Shown in pieces: positions 24,899 through 33,578 of a stretch of DNA of 64,000 nucleotides (positions are counted from its first letter, which is position 1; each line of letters begins with the position of its first letter). The notes under the pieces were generated by a model. That model did no database searches, was not told the DNA's origin, and was given only the letters and a program-made list of their open reading frames with translations. The position numbers were made by a program, and so were the translations under genes. Origin of the DNA: Peribacillus sp044761985 (lineage in GTDB: Bacteria > Bacillota > Bacilli > Bacillales > DSM-1321); NCBI RefSeq assembly GCF_044761985.1, contig NZ_JBIWDK010000007.1:205499-269498 (forward strand), read 5' to 3'.

Positions 24899-25411
24899 TC
24901 AGTCCCCGTTTTGCGTCTCTAATTGCAGTAAGAATTCCTTCATTTCCAATCCGCCCCGGTATCCGGTGATTGCCCCATTTTTTCCGATGACCCGATGACA
25001 TGGAACGGTGATTAGCACGGGGTTGGCCCCGATGGCCGTTCCGACCGCACGAACAGCGGTGGGTCTTTGAATCATCATCGCAATTTCGGAGTAAGAAGTG
25101 GTTTTTCCGTATGGAATCTGGTTCAATGCTTCCCAAATGGCTACTTGAAAAGCGGTTCCCCTCACATCCACAGGTAATGAAAAAGTCCGTCGTGTTCCCT
25201 CGAAATACTCATATAGTTCAGTAAGATAAGGATGTAACGCTTCTTCACTCTCCAAAAGAATCGACTGAGGAAACCGTTTTTGTATCCACTTTTCCAAATC
25301 TTCATAAGACTGACCAGGTGAACCGACATAACAGAGGCCTTTCTTCGTTTTCGCTATGTATAGATGCCATTTGTCGTATTCTAAAACCGCCCAATTAATG
25401 GTTTCTTTCAT
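24899..25411 (-). CDS. ogt: Methylated-DNA--protein-cysteine methyltransferase (Ogt)
   Basis: A 170-residue suicide repair protein that takes the alkyl group from O6-alkylguanine (and O4-alkylthymine) onto its own cysteine. The active site VPCHRVIG (Cys in PCHR) and the DNA-binding helix region SYSEIAMMIQRPTAVRAVG (with the arginine finger) are intact; the N-terminal ~80 residues form the Ogt ribonuclease-like domain. Length and the lack of a transcription-activator fusion mark it as Ogt rather than Ada. It has its own promoter region; ribosome site GGAGGAGGAAT lies before the ATG. Confidence 0.93.
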   Translation of the reverse strand: MKETINWAVLEYDKWHLYIAKTKKGLCYVGSPGQSYEDLEKWIQKRFPQSILLESEEALHPYLTELYEYFEGTRRTFSLPVDVRGTAFQVAIWEALNQIPYGKTTSYSEIAMMIQRPTAVRAVGTAIGANPVLITVPCHRVIGKNGAITGYRGGLEMKEFLLQLETQNGD

Positions 25412-25562
25412 ATTCCTCCTCCTTTTTTTAGAGATTTCTTCTCTTTTTAGTATACAAGAAAGTGTACTGTAACCAACAGTTCAATGAAAATTTACATACA
25501 CTTAAAAAACAAATGGTAGTATAGAGACACGAAGAAATTTTGATATTCAGGGGGAAGACACA

Positions 25563-25988
25563 TTGGGTCATAGTAAACAAAACAAATGGAAGGATATCAA
25601 AATAGCGGAAGTTCTTCAACTAGCCTTGAATACGGCCTTGATCTTATTGGCTTTATCGTTATGCGTATTACTTGCTAAGGAAATCTTCTATTTCATAAAG
25701 ATGGCGCTTTATAATCCGGAAATACGGATAGAATTCGAACTCTTGGAACGCATTTTGATGTTCTTTTTGTATTTTGAATTCATCGCGATGATCGTTAAAT
25801 ATTTCAAAGAGGATTATCATTTTCCTATACGATATTTTCTCTATATTGGCATAACGGCCATGATCCGGCTCATCATTGTCTACCATGAAAATCCGGTACA
25901 TACCCTTCTTTATACGTTATCGATTTTAGTGTTGATTATCGGCTACTATATCATGAGCTCCGCGACGGCACGGAAGGGAAAACTTTAA
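25563..25988 (+). CDS. psiE: PsiE-family phosphate-starvation-type membrane protein
   Basis: A 141-residue protein with four membrane helices. FEFIAMIVKYFKEDYHFPIRYFLYIGITAMIRLIIV is split across helices and is diagnostic of PsiE (the YHFPxRYFxYIGITAxIR core). PsiE is induced under phosphate starvation in E. coli, but its biochemical role is not known. The start is a TTG at 25563 behind AGGGGGAAGACA; no ATG is available. It is followed by a terminator-like hairpin at 26007. No PhoP box could be recognised. Confidence 0.87.
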   Translation: MGHSKQNKWKDIKIAEVLQLALNTALILLALSLCVLLAKEIFYFIKMALYNPEIRIEFELLERILMFFLYFEFIAMIVKYFKEDYHFPIRYFLYIGITAMIRLIIVYHENPVHTLLYTLSILVLIIGYYIMSSATARKGKL

Positions 25989-26006
25989 CGAAAAATCTTA
26001 TAGATG

Positions 26007-26039
26007 AAAGCGCCGTGGGTCATACCAGGGTGCTTTTTT
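26007..26039 (+). terminator. Rho-independent terminator
   Basis: AAAGCGCC pairs with GGTGCTTT (one G-T) across a 14-base loop, then TTTT; closes psiE. Confidence 0.7.
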
Positions 26040-26069
26040 CTATAATTTCCAATCAATCTAGAAACCTCC

Positions 26070-26116
26070 TTGACAATTACAAGTTACTAAAATATAATTA
26101 CTTACATAAAGTAAGT
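26070..26116 (+). promoter_or_regulatory. Strong SigA promoter with operator palindrome
   Basis: TTGACA (26070-26075), 17-base spacer, TATAAT (26093-26098): a consensus promoter. Immediately after it, ACTTAC-ataaa-GTAAGT (26100-26116) forms a palindrome covering the start point. The TTAC...GTAA core resembles the sites of the YodB/CatR quinone-sensing MarR/DUF24 repressors that control catDE in B. subtilis, which fits the catE-like gene downstream. Confidence 0.75.
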
Positions 26117-26133
26117 TAATAAGGAGACTAGTC

Positions 26134-26280
26134 ATGTGGTTCTTCCTAGAATGGGTTGCGGGGCAAGAGGTGATACTAGGCTTGAGGTCCGGTAACCGGA
26201 TACAAAATCAATCTAGCATACGAGCGCAGCCCTTTCACATGGGGTCAATATATATATGGAAAGATAAGGAAGGGGTGTAA
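26134..26280 (+). CDS. 48-residue ORF in the catE leader
   Basis: ATG at 26134 with AAGGAGACTAGTC before it, encoding MWFFLEWVAGQEVILGLRSG... and ending four bases before catE, whose ribosome site overlaps its last codons. The peptide matches nothing I know. The good ribosome site and tight coupling suggest it is translated and promotes catE translation; alternatively it is the scar of a deleted catD (DoxX family) gene, which precedes catE in B. subtilis. A TCCGGTAACCGGA palindrome lies inside it. Confidence 0.4.
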   Translation: MWFFLEWVAGQEVILGLRSGNRIQNQSSIRAQPFHMGSIYIWKDKEGV

Positions 26281-26284
26281 GGGT

Positions 26285-27133
26285 ATGAGTAAATTTCATA
26301 GAAAACCAGTAACGTTTGTTGGGGAAGTGAGTATCAATGTCCTGAATTTGGCGGATGCCATTGCATTTTATGAAGAAATAATCGGTTTTCGAGTATTGGA
26401 AAAGACGAATCGTAAAGCCGTGTTAACGACGGACGGAAAAACGCCTCTATTAACACTGGAGCAGCCGGAAGATGTTATTCCAAAAGAAGGACGGACATCA
26501 GGGTTGTATCATTTTGCCCTTTTACTACCCACACGTGCAGACTTATCGGTCTTTTTACGGCATTTGCTTACCACCCAATATCGTTTCGGGGCGGCGGATC
26601 ATGCTGTGAGCGAAGCACTATACATTACGGATCCGGATGGAAATGGGATTGAAGTGTATTATGACCGTCCATCGTCCGAATGGGAATGGGCGAATGGGGA
26701 AGTTAAAATGGTGACAGACCCGTTAGACGGTAATAGTATTCTGGCAGAAAGTGATGCCGCATGGAGTGGTTTGCCCGCCGGAACATTGATGGGGCATATT
26801 CATCTGCATGTAGCCAATCTAAAAGACACAGAGAAATTTTATACATCGGGACTTGGATTCAAGGTCGTGACCCGTTACGAAGGGGCACTCTTTACATCAA
26901 CCGGGGATTATCACCATCATATCGGGTTAAATGTATGGAACGGTGTGGGTGTACCTACTCCTAAGAAAAACAGTGTAGGGCTGAACTGGTTTACTCTTGT
27001 TTATGCAGACGAAGAGGCGCGAAATAAAGTGATCGGACAGCTGAAACAAATAGGAGTAGAGGCCATACAAAATGATGAAGGGTATGTCATTACTGATCCA
27101 TCGGGAAATGAAATCCATTTAGTGATCTTATAG
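26285..27133 (+). CDS. catE: Extradiol ring-cleavage dioxygenase, CatE-like
   Basis: A 282-residue protein with two VOC modules; residues ~10-120 and ~165-280. The second holds the metal ligands: MGHIHLHV (first His), YHHHIGLN (second His) and the Glu in SGNEIHLVIL. This agrees with B. subtilis CatE, catechol-2,3-dioxygenase, which opens catechol rings and detoxifies quinone-forming compounds (LYHFALLLP, DHAVSEALYI, DPDGNGIEVY are shared). The operator palindrome at 26100 suggests repression lifted by catechol or quinones. Ribosome site AAGGAAGGGGTG. No DoxX partner gene is present. Confidence 0.87.
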   Translation: MSKFHRKPVTFVGEVSINVLNLADAIAFYEEIIGFRVLEKTNRKAVLTTDGKTPLLTLEQPEDVIPKEGRTSGLYHFALLLPTRADLSVFLRHLLTTQYRFGAADHAVSEALYITDPDGNGIEVYYDRPSSEWEWANGEVKMVTDPLDGNSILAESDAAWSGLPAGTLMGHIHLHVANLKDTEKFYTSGLGFKVVTRYEGALFTSTGDYHHHIGLNVWNGVGVPTPKKNSVGLNWFTLVYADEEARNKVIGQLKQIGVEAIQNDEGYVITDPSGNEIHLVIL

Positions 27134-27342
27134 GATTATTGTTGAAGGCTGGGGAAAATGTTGCGGAACACAATGTGACAAAGAAGGAATTTTAACGATA
27201 AAAAACACCTTATCTTCAATATTGAATATTGGGTAAAAAGTAAAAAATACATCCAGTAACTCAATCTTTTTGAGATAATGGTTAGTTTTAAAATAAAGTT
27301 TGAATAAAAACAACTCGTAAAACCTTAATTTAAGATTAATAT
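27134..27342. other. Non-coding stretch after catE
   Basis: No gene or RNA family recognised. The sequence turns noticeably more AT-rich here; this may be near the left limit of the acquired region. Confidence 0.4.
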
Positions 27343-27387
27343 GAAGCATCTATTTTGAAAAAAGATAATCAAAATGGATGCTTCTTT
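27343..27387. terminator. Terminator-like hairpin
   Basis: GAAGCATCtATTTT pairs with AAAATgGATGCTTC, followed by TTT; A-rich loop. Confidence 0.7.
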
Positions 27388-27518
27388 GGCATTTTGAGAA
27401 AAGTGTGATCATTTTCTACAGCATTACTCCATAAAAGCGCCTCATTGTGGAAGAACAATTAGCTTTTAATATCCGATTAATTAGAAAGATTATAATATTT
27501 AGTGGTTATAAAAGGTAT

Positions 27519-27787
27519 ACTGCAACAACTGCACAGTGGAAAGGTCACCGCGTAAACATCATCGATACTCCAGGTCACGTAGACTTCACTGTTGAAGTTG
27601 AACGTTCCTTGCGTGTACTTGATGGTGCTGTAGCAGTACTAGATGCACAAACAGGTGTTGACCTCAAACTGAAACAATTTGGCGTCAAGCTACGACATAC
27701 GGTGTACCACGTGTCGTATTCGTAAACAAAATGGACAAAATCGATGCGAATTTGGAACTATCCATGATCGTTTGCAAGCAAACGCTA
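27519..27787 (+). pseudogene. fusA: Internal fragment of elongation factor G (fusA)
   Basis: The DNA encodes TAQWKGHRVNIIDTPGHVDF and the following TVEVERSLRVLDGAVAVLDA, the G3 region of EF-G, then after a one-base deletion continues in another frame as ...ATTYGVPRVVFVNKMDKI (G4, NKMD), loses about 13 further bases, and ends at ...HDRLQANA. Start, P-loop and the entire rest of the ~690-residue protein are missing. The codon use is of the highly expressed type, unlike the AT-rich surroundings. It is a dead ~270-bp copy, not a functional gene. Confidence 0.93.
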
Positions 27788-27859
27788 TACTTTATTATTA
27801 GTATATATATTAATTTTGTAGTATGTTTAGGATAAATTACATAAGAAAGGAAAATAAAT

Positions 27860-28147
27860 ATGATACATTTAAAAAGCACCAAGTACTATCATCTTCTTTG
27901 TACAATCTACTATAAAAGTGGTTCAGAATATGGAATTGATGAATGGTTCAGTACCAAACAAGAACTTCAAAAACGATTGGATCATTTAGATGAAGAGTAT
28001 GGAGGAAACCCTCAAATAAAAAAAATAGATTTTCATAATGATGAGGAATCTCTGGGGGAAATGTTTAATCACGTTCCATTATCAGAAATTATGAAATTGA
28101 ATGAAGATATAAGAATATTAATAGAAGCAAATACAATTAATCACTAA
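27860..28147 (+). CDS. Hypothetical 95-residue protein
   Basis: A small, charged, soluble protein (YYHLLCTIYYKSGSEYGIDE early, then EELQ/helical and an acidic end). Ribosome site AAGAAAGGAAA precedes the ATG. No family is recognised; no membrane helix and only one Cys. It lies directly after the fusA fragment and shares the AT-rich base use of the region, so it probably came with it. A weak terminator follows. Confidence 0.55.
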   Translation: MIHLKSTKYYHLLCTIYYKSGSEYGIDEWFSTKQELQKRLDHLDEEYGGNPQIKKIDFHNDEESLGEMFNHVPLSEIMKLNEDIRILIEANTINH

Positions 28148-28157
28148 TTTTTTTATA

Positions 28158-28183
28158 CCTCTGCTATACGGCGGAGCTTTTTC
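28158..28183 (+). terminator. Weak terminator
   Basis: CTCTGC-tatacg-GCGGAG with one mismatch, then CTTTTTC. Confidence 0.5.
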
Positions 28184-28215
28184 TTTGTTGTTAATCCCCC
28201 ATGCGTGGAGATTGA

Positions 28216-28353
28216 AATATTACGTTACAAACTCTAAATAAAGTTGCATTAAATGTGAGACCAGTTAAGGTATTAATTCCCGAAAATGTAGGAGAGTTAG
28301 AAGCAGCTGATATTCGAGAGGAATTGAGTCAAATAATTTTAAACATGCTGTAA
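28216..28353 (+). other. Open 45-codon remnant, no start
   Basis: The frame encodes VRPVKVLIPENVGELEAADI and ends at TAA, 28351-28353. There is no credible start or ribosome site. It looks like the tail of a decayed gene. The rest of 28148-28639 holds nothing else I can identify. Confidence 0.3.
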
Positions 28354-28639
28354 GATAAAAACGAGGACGATCTTCGAATGATGCTGAATGTTTCATATGA
28401 GATTTTTAAAACATAGAAATAAAATTAAAAGTAGCTTGTGAAAATTTTTTCATAAGCCTTTTTATTTTATTTCTTTAATAGATTAATATTTACCTTTGAA
28501 TTGTTGCGAAATAAAATTAATCTGCAATATACATTTTTAAATTTAAATGTATAATATCCTTTAATTCAGTTAAGTTAAAAGGAATAAAAATACATATTAT
28601 TAAAAATCATATTTAAGTAAATAAATGAAAGGATGAGTT

Positions 28640-31600
28640 GTGTTGCAAAATAAAAATATTGAAGAATATTTCAAAAATAATTTAAATATGTTTAGACATT
28701 TAGAAATGATTAGAGATAATCTTTGGTCAAAAGATGGTAAAAGTCGAGTGTCTGTAATGGTTGGAGCTGGGTTTAGCTTAAATGCTAGTAAAATTGATGA
28801 TAATTTTAAAGGAATGGCCTTATGGGATGACTTAAAAAATATTTTAGTCAAGAAGTTGAGCCATCATGTAGATATCGAAGAAAAAGATATTCTTGAAATA
28901 AGTGAAATTTACGAAGATGAATATGGACGGGCTAGTTTAGATGAAATATTGAAAGAAGCAATTCCAGATGATAACTATCAACCAGATGATTTACATTATA
29001 ATTTCTTAAATTTACCCTGGGCGGATGTCTATACTACTAATTATGACACTTTGTTAGAAAGAACAAAGAAAAAAGTTTATGAACGTAAATATCAAGTTAT
29101 CTATGACATGAACGATATACCTAACTCTGTATCTCCTAGAATTATTAAATTGCACGGGAGTTTCCCTTCTAATAGACCTTTTATTTTTTCAAAAAAAGAT
29201 TACGAAAATTACCCAAAAACATTTAGTCCTTTTGTTAATATGGTTCAACAGTCAATAATGGAAACTACATTTGTTTTAATTGGTTTTTCTGGAGATGATC
29301 CGAACTTTGAAAAATGGATTACTTGGGTGAAAGAAAATTTAGGTGAACATATGCCTAAAATTTATATGATAGGTTATGATCAAGAAAAACGTACAAAATA
29401 CTTAAAATTAAAAGGTATTACCTTGATTGACTTTAAAAAGTTATATTGTGGAGAGAAAAATCCATATGCAGCAATGTTTTTAGATTTATTTGAGTTTCTT
29501 AATTTTAAAAATAGAGAAGAAAAAACAAAGTGGCCTTTTAAGACTTATAACAAGTTTAAGATTCCTTTAGAGGATTTAAAATACAATAGAGAAAATTTCC
29601 CTGGTTGGGTGGTTTTACCTAATCATATAAGACGTAGTTCCGTTGATAATATTAGGAGATTTGGAAATGAAAAAATACTTTCTTTAAAAGATGTTAAAAG
29701 TGGTCAAAACTTAAGTTATATAAAAGAATTATTGTGGTGCTATAAGATTTTTTACATACCATTAGAATATACCGTTCAAAATCATTTGCAAATGTTGATT
29801 AACGAAATTGAAGATATTAATTCTCGCGACTTATATATGATAGTTTGGTTTTTAATTAATAGTGCACGTTTGGATTGTAATAAAGATGATTTTTATAAAT
29901 ATAAAGCTTTATTAGAAAATTGCGAGTTAAACAATAGTCAAAAGAATGAAATAGTATATGAAGAAATATTATTACACTTAGTATTCAACGATATAGAATT
30001 CGTTAAAACAGCATTAAATGAATGGGAGGTTAGAGAAAGTGACATTGAATGGAGAATAAAAAAAGCAAATTTATTATTATCTGTAAATGAAGAGGAAAAA
30101 GCCCATAGCATTCTTGAAAACGTACTGCAATTAATAAGAAGTTTATTGGCTATTCAAGAAGATGATTACAGATTACTTTCTTTAGAAAGTATAGCTCTCT
30201 ATCATCTGGGGATAATTAACAAAGGTTCAAATTATAGTTATGATAGATTAAGGGTTTTAAATATTAAAAACTGTAATGTAAATCAAGAATCAGAGCAAAT
30301 AATGATTTCAATAAAATCTTATAGAAATGACTTAGGGACAAAAAAAATTCCTGGCTTCGATCCTGGAAAAGAACGAATCTCCTCAAAAGTTGGAGATTAT
30401 TTTAAAAAAGAATTGCTCGATTCCTACGCTTTACTATGCATAAAAGAATGGTATAGAAGCCCTCTTGTAGACAAACAGCAGTATTTGTTAGCTTTAGAAA
30501 ACTTAGACATACTATACCCTATTTATTCTCTAATGAAAAGAATACAAATTGTAGATTTAAAAGAAATTCATAATATATTCTCTAGGGAATATGTTTATTT
30601 AATAGAGAAAGAAAAATTAACTATCCTTGTAGATATATTAAAAACAAGTTTAAAACAAAAAGAGTACCCTATACTTAAGGAAGAGTTAGTTTTAGAGATA
30701 GTATCTAGGGTTTATTTTGCTTTAAGTCGAACAGAAAAATTAGAAATTGATGATCAGGTTATTCATTTTTTAGAAAAACAAGAACACTTTAGAAACAATG
30801 ATGAACTAAAAAAGGTTCTAGAAACCCTATTAGAGAGAATTGCATTTGATAAAAACAAACAAGATAGAAAATCTTTCTTTGAAAAATTACTAGATTTACA
30901 ATTATATAAACAGTGGCAGCAGGATAAGACTTTTTATAAAAACAATTTTTTCGAACCTTTTTTAACTCTCCTTTCTTTTGCAAATGACATTACAGAATTA
31001 GATATAAAAGAAAGTAAATTAATTGAAATGTTAAATTTACTAAAAGAGAGTGAAGATTTGAGTATAAGAGAAGCTTCGCTAATTAGAATGACTTTTCTAA
31101 GTAAAACCAAAAGCTTATTAGCAGTATATCAACGAAGATTTGTTGAGATTTTAATTACATTACCTAAAACCAACAGTCAGGGTATTAGCGAATTTATTTA
31201 TAGTCATGTTTTTGATGAATTAATAAACTCTGATAAAGATATTAGCTCTAATGCCATTGATTCATTTTTAAAGAAAGATATACCTACTTTTTATAAAAAA
31301 GGGGTATACTCGAGTGGTACATCAATACCTAATTATTTCCAGGAAATCCAAGGCCTATTTCCAGATTATATAGGAATTAAAAATAAAAAGAGACCTGATT
31401 CAAAGTACTATAAAATATGGTTAGAAAATTTTTTTAAATGGTGGGAAGACCAAGAAGTTGGATTGTTACGTGATATCAATGAAGACATAGGATTTTTACC
31501 ATTGCCAGACTATCTTAAGTTCGTAGTTGTATGTTTGAAAAATAATATTTTATCGGTAGCACCCTTGAATACTTTTCAAGCTCAGGATTATGAAAAGTTA

Positions 31601-32167
31601 AAAGAAATTTTTGAGAAGATTGATAATAAAAGAAATGACTTAAGTTTTCTTTTGATACCAAGTTTTGAAAAACTTCAAATACAAATCAGATACTCTATTA
31701 CGGATATAATAAACAGTTTAAAATCTAAAGATTTAAATGCTGTAAAACAGGCCTTACATTGCGTATATGATTATTGTGTTTTAATGAACCCCGACCAAGA
31801 TAGAATGAAAATTAACATAGTTAAACAAGAACTATTTTCAATGTTATATTATAGTACTGGCAAAACTTTTGGACAAGTAATAGAAAATTTAAAGTATATA
31901 TTAAAGAATTGCCCAAATATATTTACTCAAGAAGAGTATCAATCACTACAATTATTTATCAATGAATACTTAGTTTTAATAGAGGGAGAAAAAATTAGTT
32001 TTAACACTTTAGAAGACTTTAATTTGATTTCTAACATAGCTGGCTTTGTAACATACTTAAACAAAGCTTCAAATAGTAGTTTGGATTTAAAAGCATGGAT
32101 TAGCTATATTGAAAGTCATCGTTTGCCAGAAGTAAGAAAATACAGTGATATCTGGTACAACCAATAA
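28640..32167 (+). CDS. SIR2-domain protein, likely antiphage NADase (DSR-like)
   Basis: A 1175-residue protein. The first ~270 residues form a SIR2-like domain (SIR2_2 type): VMVGAGFS (NAD loop, 40-46), YTTNYDTLLE (131-140), IKLHGS with the catalytic-type His172, and LIGFSGDDPNFEKW (213-226). The remaining ~900 residues are helical and repetitive with no named domain, as in the sensor halves of defence-associated sirtuins, which deplete NAD+ after phage recognition. Length, domain order and an acquired AT-rich setting next to a broken integrase support a defence role; this is inference. The start is GTG at 28640 (AAAGGATG before it) or TTG at 28643. It stands alone. Confidence 0.82.
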   Translation: MLQNKNIEEYFKNNLNMFRHLEMIRDNLWSKDGKSRVSVMVGAGFSLNASKIDDNFKGMALWDDLKNILVKKLSHHVDIEEKDILEISEIYEDEYGRASLDEILKEAIPDDNYQPDDLHYNFLNLPWADVYTTNYDTLLERTKKKVYERKYQVIYDMNDIPNSVSPRIIKLHGSFPSNRPFIFSKKDYENYPKTFSPFVNMVQQSIMETTFVLIGFSGDDPNFEKWITWVKENLGEHMPKIYMIGYDQEKRTKYLKLKGITLIDFKKLYCGEKNPYAAMFLDLFEFLNFKNREEKTKWPFKTYNKFKIPLEDLKYNRENFPGWVVLPNHIRRSSVDNIRRFGNEKILSLKDVKSGQNLSYIKELLWCYKIFYIPLEYTVQNHLQMLINEIEDINSRDLYMIVWFLINSARLDCNKDDFYKYKALLENCELNNSQKNEIVYEEILLHLVFNDIEFVKTALNEWEVRESDIEWRIKKANLLLSVNEEEKAHSILENVLQLIRSLLAIQEDDYRLLSLESIALYHLGIINKGSNYSYDRLRVLNIKNCNVNQESEQIMISIKSYRNDLGTKKIPGFDPGKERISSKVGDYFKKELLDSYALLCIKEWYRSPLVDKQQYLLALENLDILYPIYSLMKRIQIVDLKEIHNIFSREYVYLIEKEKLTILVDILKTSLKQKEYPILKEELVLEIVSRVYFALSRTEKLEIDDQVIHFLEKQEHFRNNDELKKVLETLLERIAFDKNKQDRKSFFEKLLDLQLYKQWQQDKTFYKNNFFEPFLTLLSFANDITELDIKESKLIEMLNLLKESEDLSIREASLIRMTFLSKTKSLLAVYQRRFVEILITLPKTNSQGISEFIYSHVFDELINSDKDISSNAIDSFLKKDIPTFYKKGVYSSGTSIPNYFQEIQGLFPDYIGIKNKKRPDSKYYKIWLENFFKWWEDQEVGLLRDINEDIGFLPLPDYLKFVVVCLKNNILSVAPLNTFQAQDYEKLKEIFEKIDNKRNDLSFLLIPSFEKLQIQIRYSITDIINSLKSKDLNAVKQALHCVYDYCVLMNPDQDRMKINIVKQELFSMLYYSTGKTFGQVIENLKYILKNCPNIFTQEEYQSLQLFINEYLVLIEGEKISFNTLEDFNLISNIAGFVTYLNKASNSSLDLKAWISYIESHRLPEVRKYSDIWYNQ

Positions 32168-32279
32168 AAGTAAGCGTCAAACAGCGCCCCCTGAAAAACA
32201 GGTGGGCGATATTTGATGCTTACAGAAAATGGCATTCCGTACAGGTTTTTTATTAATCTTTATTTAAATATCACAATTT

Positions 32280-33354
32280 TTATATTTCATTAAGAATTTT
32301 TTGTATGGCAGTTATATATCCTGCCTTATATACCTGGATGCCATCTCTTATCCTTTTTAACCATATACATTTTCCAAACAGACATAAAGATCTATCCCCA
32401 TTCCTCAAGTATTGAGTCTTTTGACCCTGCAAATCGTTTGTCCTGTGCGGAATATATATTGAAGTGGGGGCCTTTCCATCGCTTGAATGATAGATTCGTA
32501 CCACAGCAAGATTTGAATTTTTATGTTCAGGATAGACATCCTGTACCCATAAATGAAATACTTCACTATGCCTAAGTCCACTGCCATGCATAGAATAGTA
32601 ATGGCAATATCACGCCAGTTATAACGGTTAACAAGATTTAATTCATAGTTCTTTCTAGTATTCTTAAACCCTCCCCATAGGAGCTTGTATTTTATTCTCG
32701 GGAAGACTTTTGTATCTCCTTTTGATAAGTATGGTTTTCTTCTTCTAACAGTATTACGAGGTAATTTTGCAGTTTCATAGATTTCATGAACATCATTTAA
32801 ATGCCCTAGAAATAAGTTTTGACTTTTGTTTATCTGTGCCTTTCAGTTAAGTGTTTTTCATATCTTGTGGCTTTTCTCCAAGGCTTTAATTGAGCAGCTC
32901 CATATTCTTTATATAACCAATCTGATAACCATTTAAGCAGATAAAAGCATATTCGCTGTTTCTACTCTTTTAAGTCCCAAAGTGTCTATGCCTTCTTCAT
33001 TTATTGTTCCTAAATAAACGAAATCCGTAAATGTATCAAAGAATTCTTTTGGATAAGAATAATATTTTGATTAGCTTCCATATAATCAAGCAATATTCCA
33101 ACAGCTTGTACTAACATCTTATGCGAAGTTCTGCTTTTACTACGATTCTTCATTTGATATCTGTGTAATTGCTCAAAAAGCATTGTTGCTCCATCATACT
33201 CAACTATAAGAGTAGGAAAGTCTATGTTCCTCACTGTATTATCCCTATATGTTTTTGAAGATACCTGAACATATCTCATATATATCCTCTTATACCTATA
33301 GTTTGTTAATAAATATTTCATCCTAGATAAGGTGTTTTTTAAATGATGGATCAT
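32280..33354 (-). pseudogene. Frameshifted tyrosine recombinase, GmtY-like
   Basis: Four successive fragments in changing frames reassemble one integrase: N-terminal VEYDGATMLFEQLHRYQMKN and LVQAVGILLDYMEAN; FFDTFTDFVYLGTINEEGID; LKWLSDWLYKEYGAAQLKPW with RKATRYE; NLFLGHLNDVHEI, NWRDIAITIL, then HGSGLRHSEVFHLWVQDV and VVRIYHSSDGKAP. The G-R-SE pattern is the box-I Arg of tyrosine recombinases, and the whole matches the GmtY-type integrases of gamma-mobile-trio islands as I remember them. The C-terminal HxxR and Tyr region is lost or out of frame, so it is inactive. A short frame ends 4 bases over its start (ATGA). Confidence 0.75.
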
Positions 33355-33578
33355 TTAAATTTATCAAACTCATCTAGTTTAACGACGGTTATTCCCAGAT
33401 TATCTTCGGTAGGAGTCATAAGAATCTGTCCATTGAACCAAACTTTAAGCGAGATGAACTGCGGTGATAGGTAAGAACATTCGCTCTAAAAAAGAGAAAT
33501 ATGTTACGATTGATGGACCAGTTTAAAACGTGTTGATAACAAAAAGGTGTATCGTCACCCTCAGGAAGGAGCAAGGCA

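Noticed and set aside
27447..27725. 92-codon frame as a small GTPase-like gene
   Set aside because: It is a fragment of fusA fused by chance to unrelated 5' sequence; key parts are missing and it is frameshifted.
28193..28225. CATGCGTGGAGATTGAAAT resembles the 3' end of type I-C CRISPR repeats
   Set aside because: It occurs once only, has no second repeat or spacer at a regular distance, and no cas gene is present.
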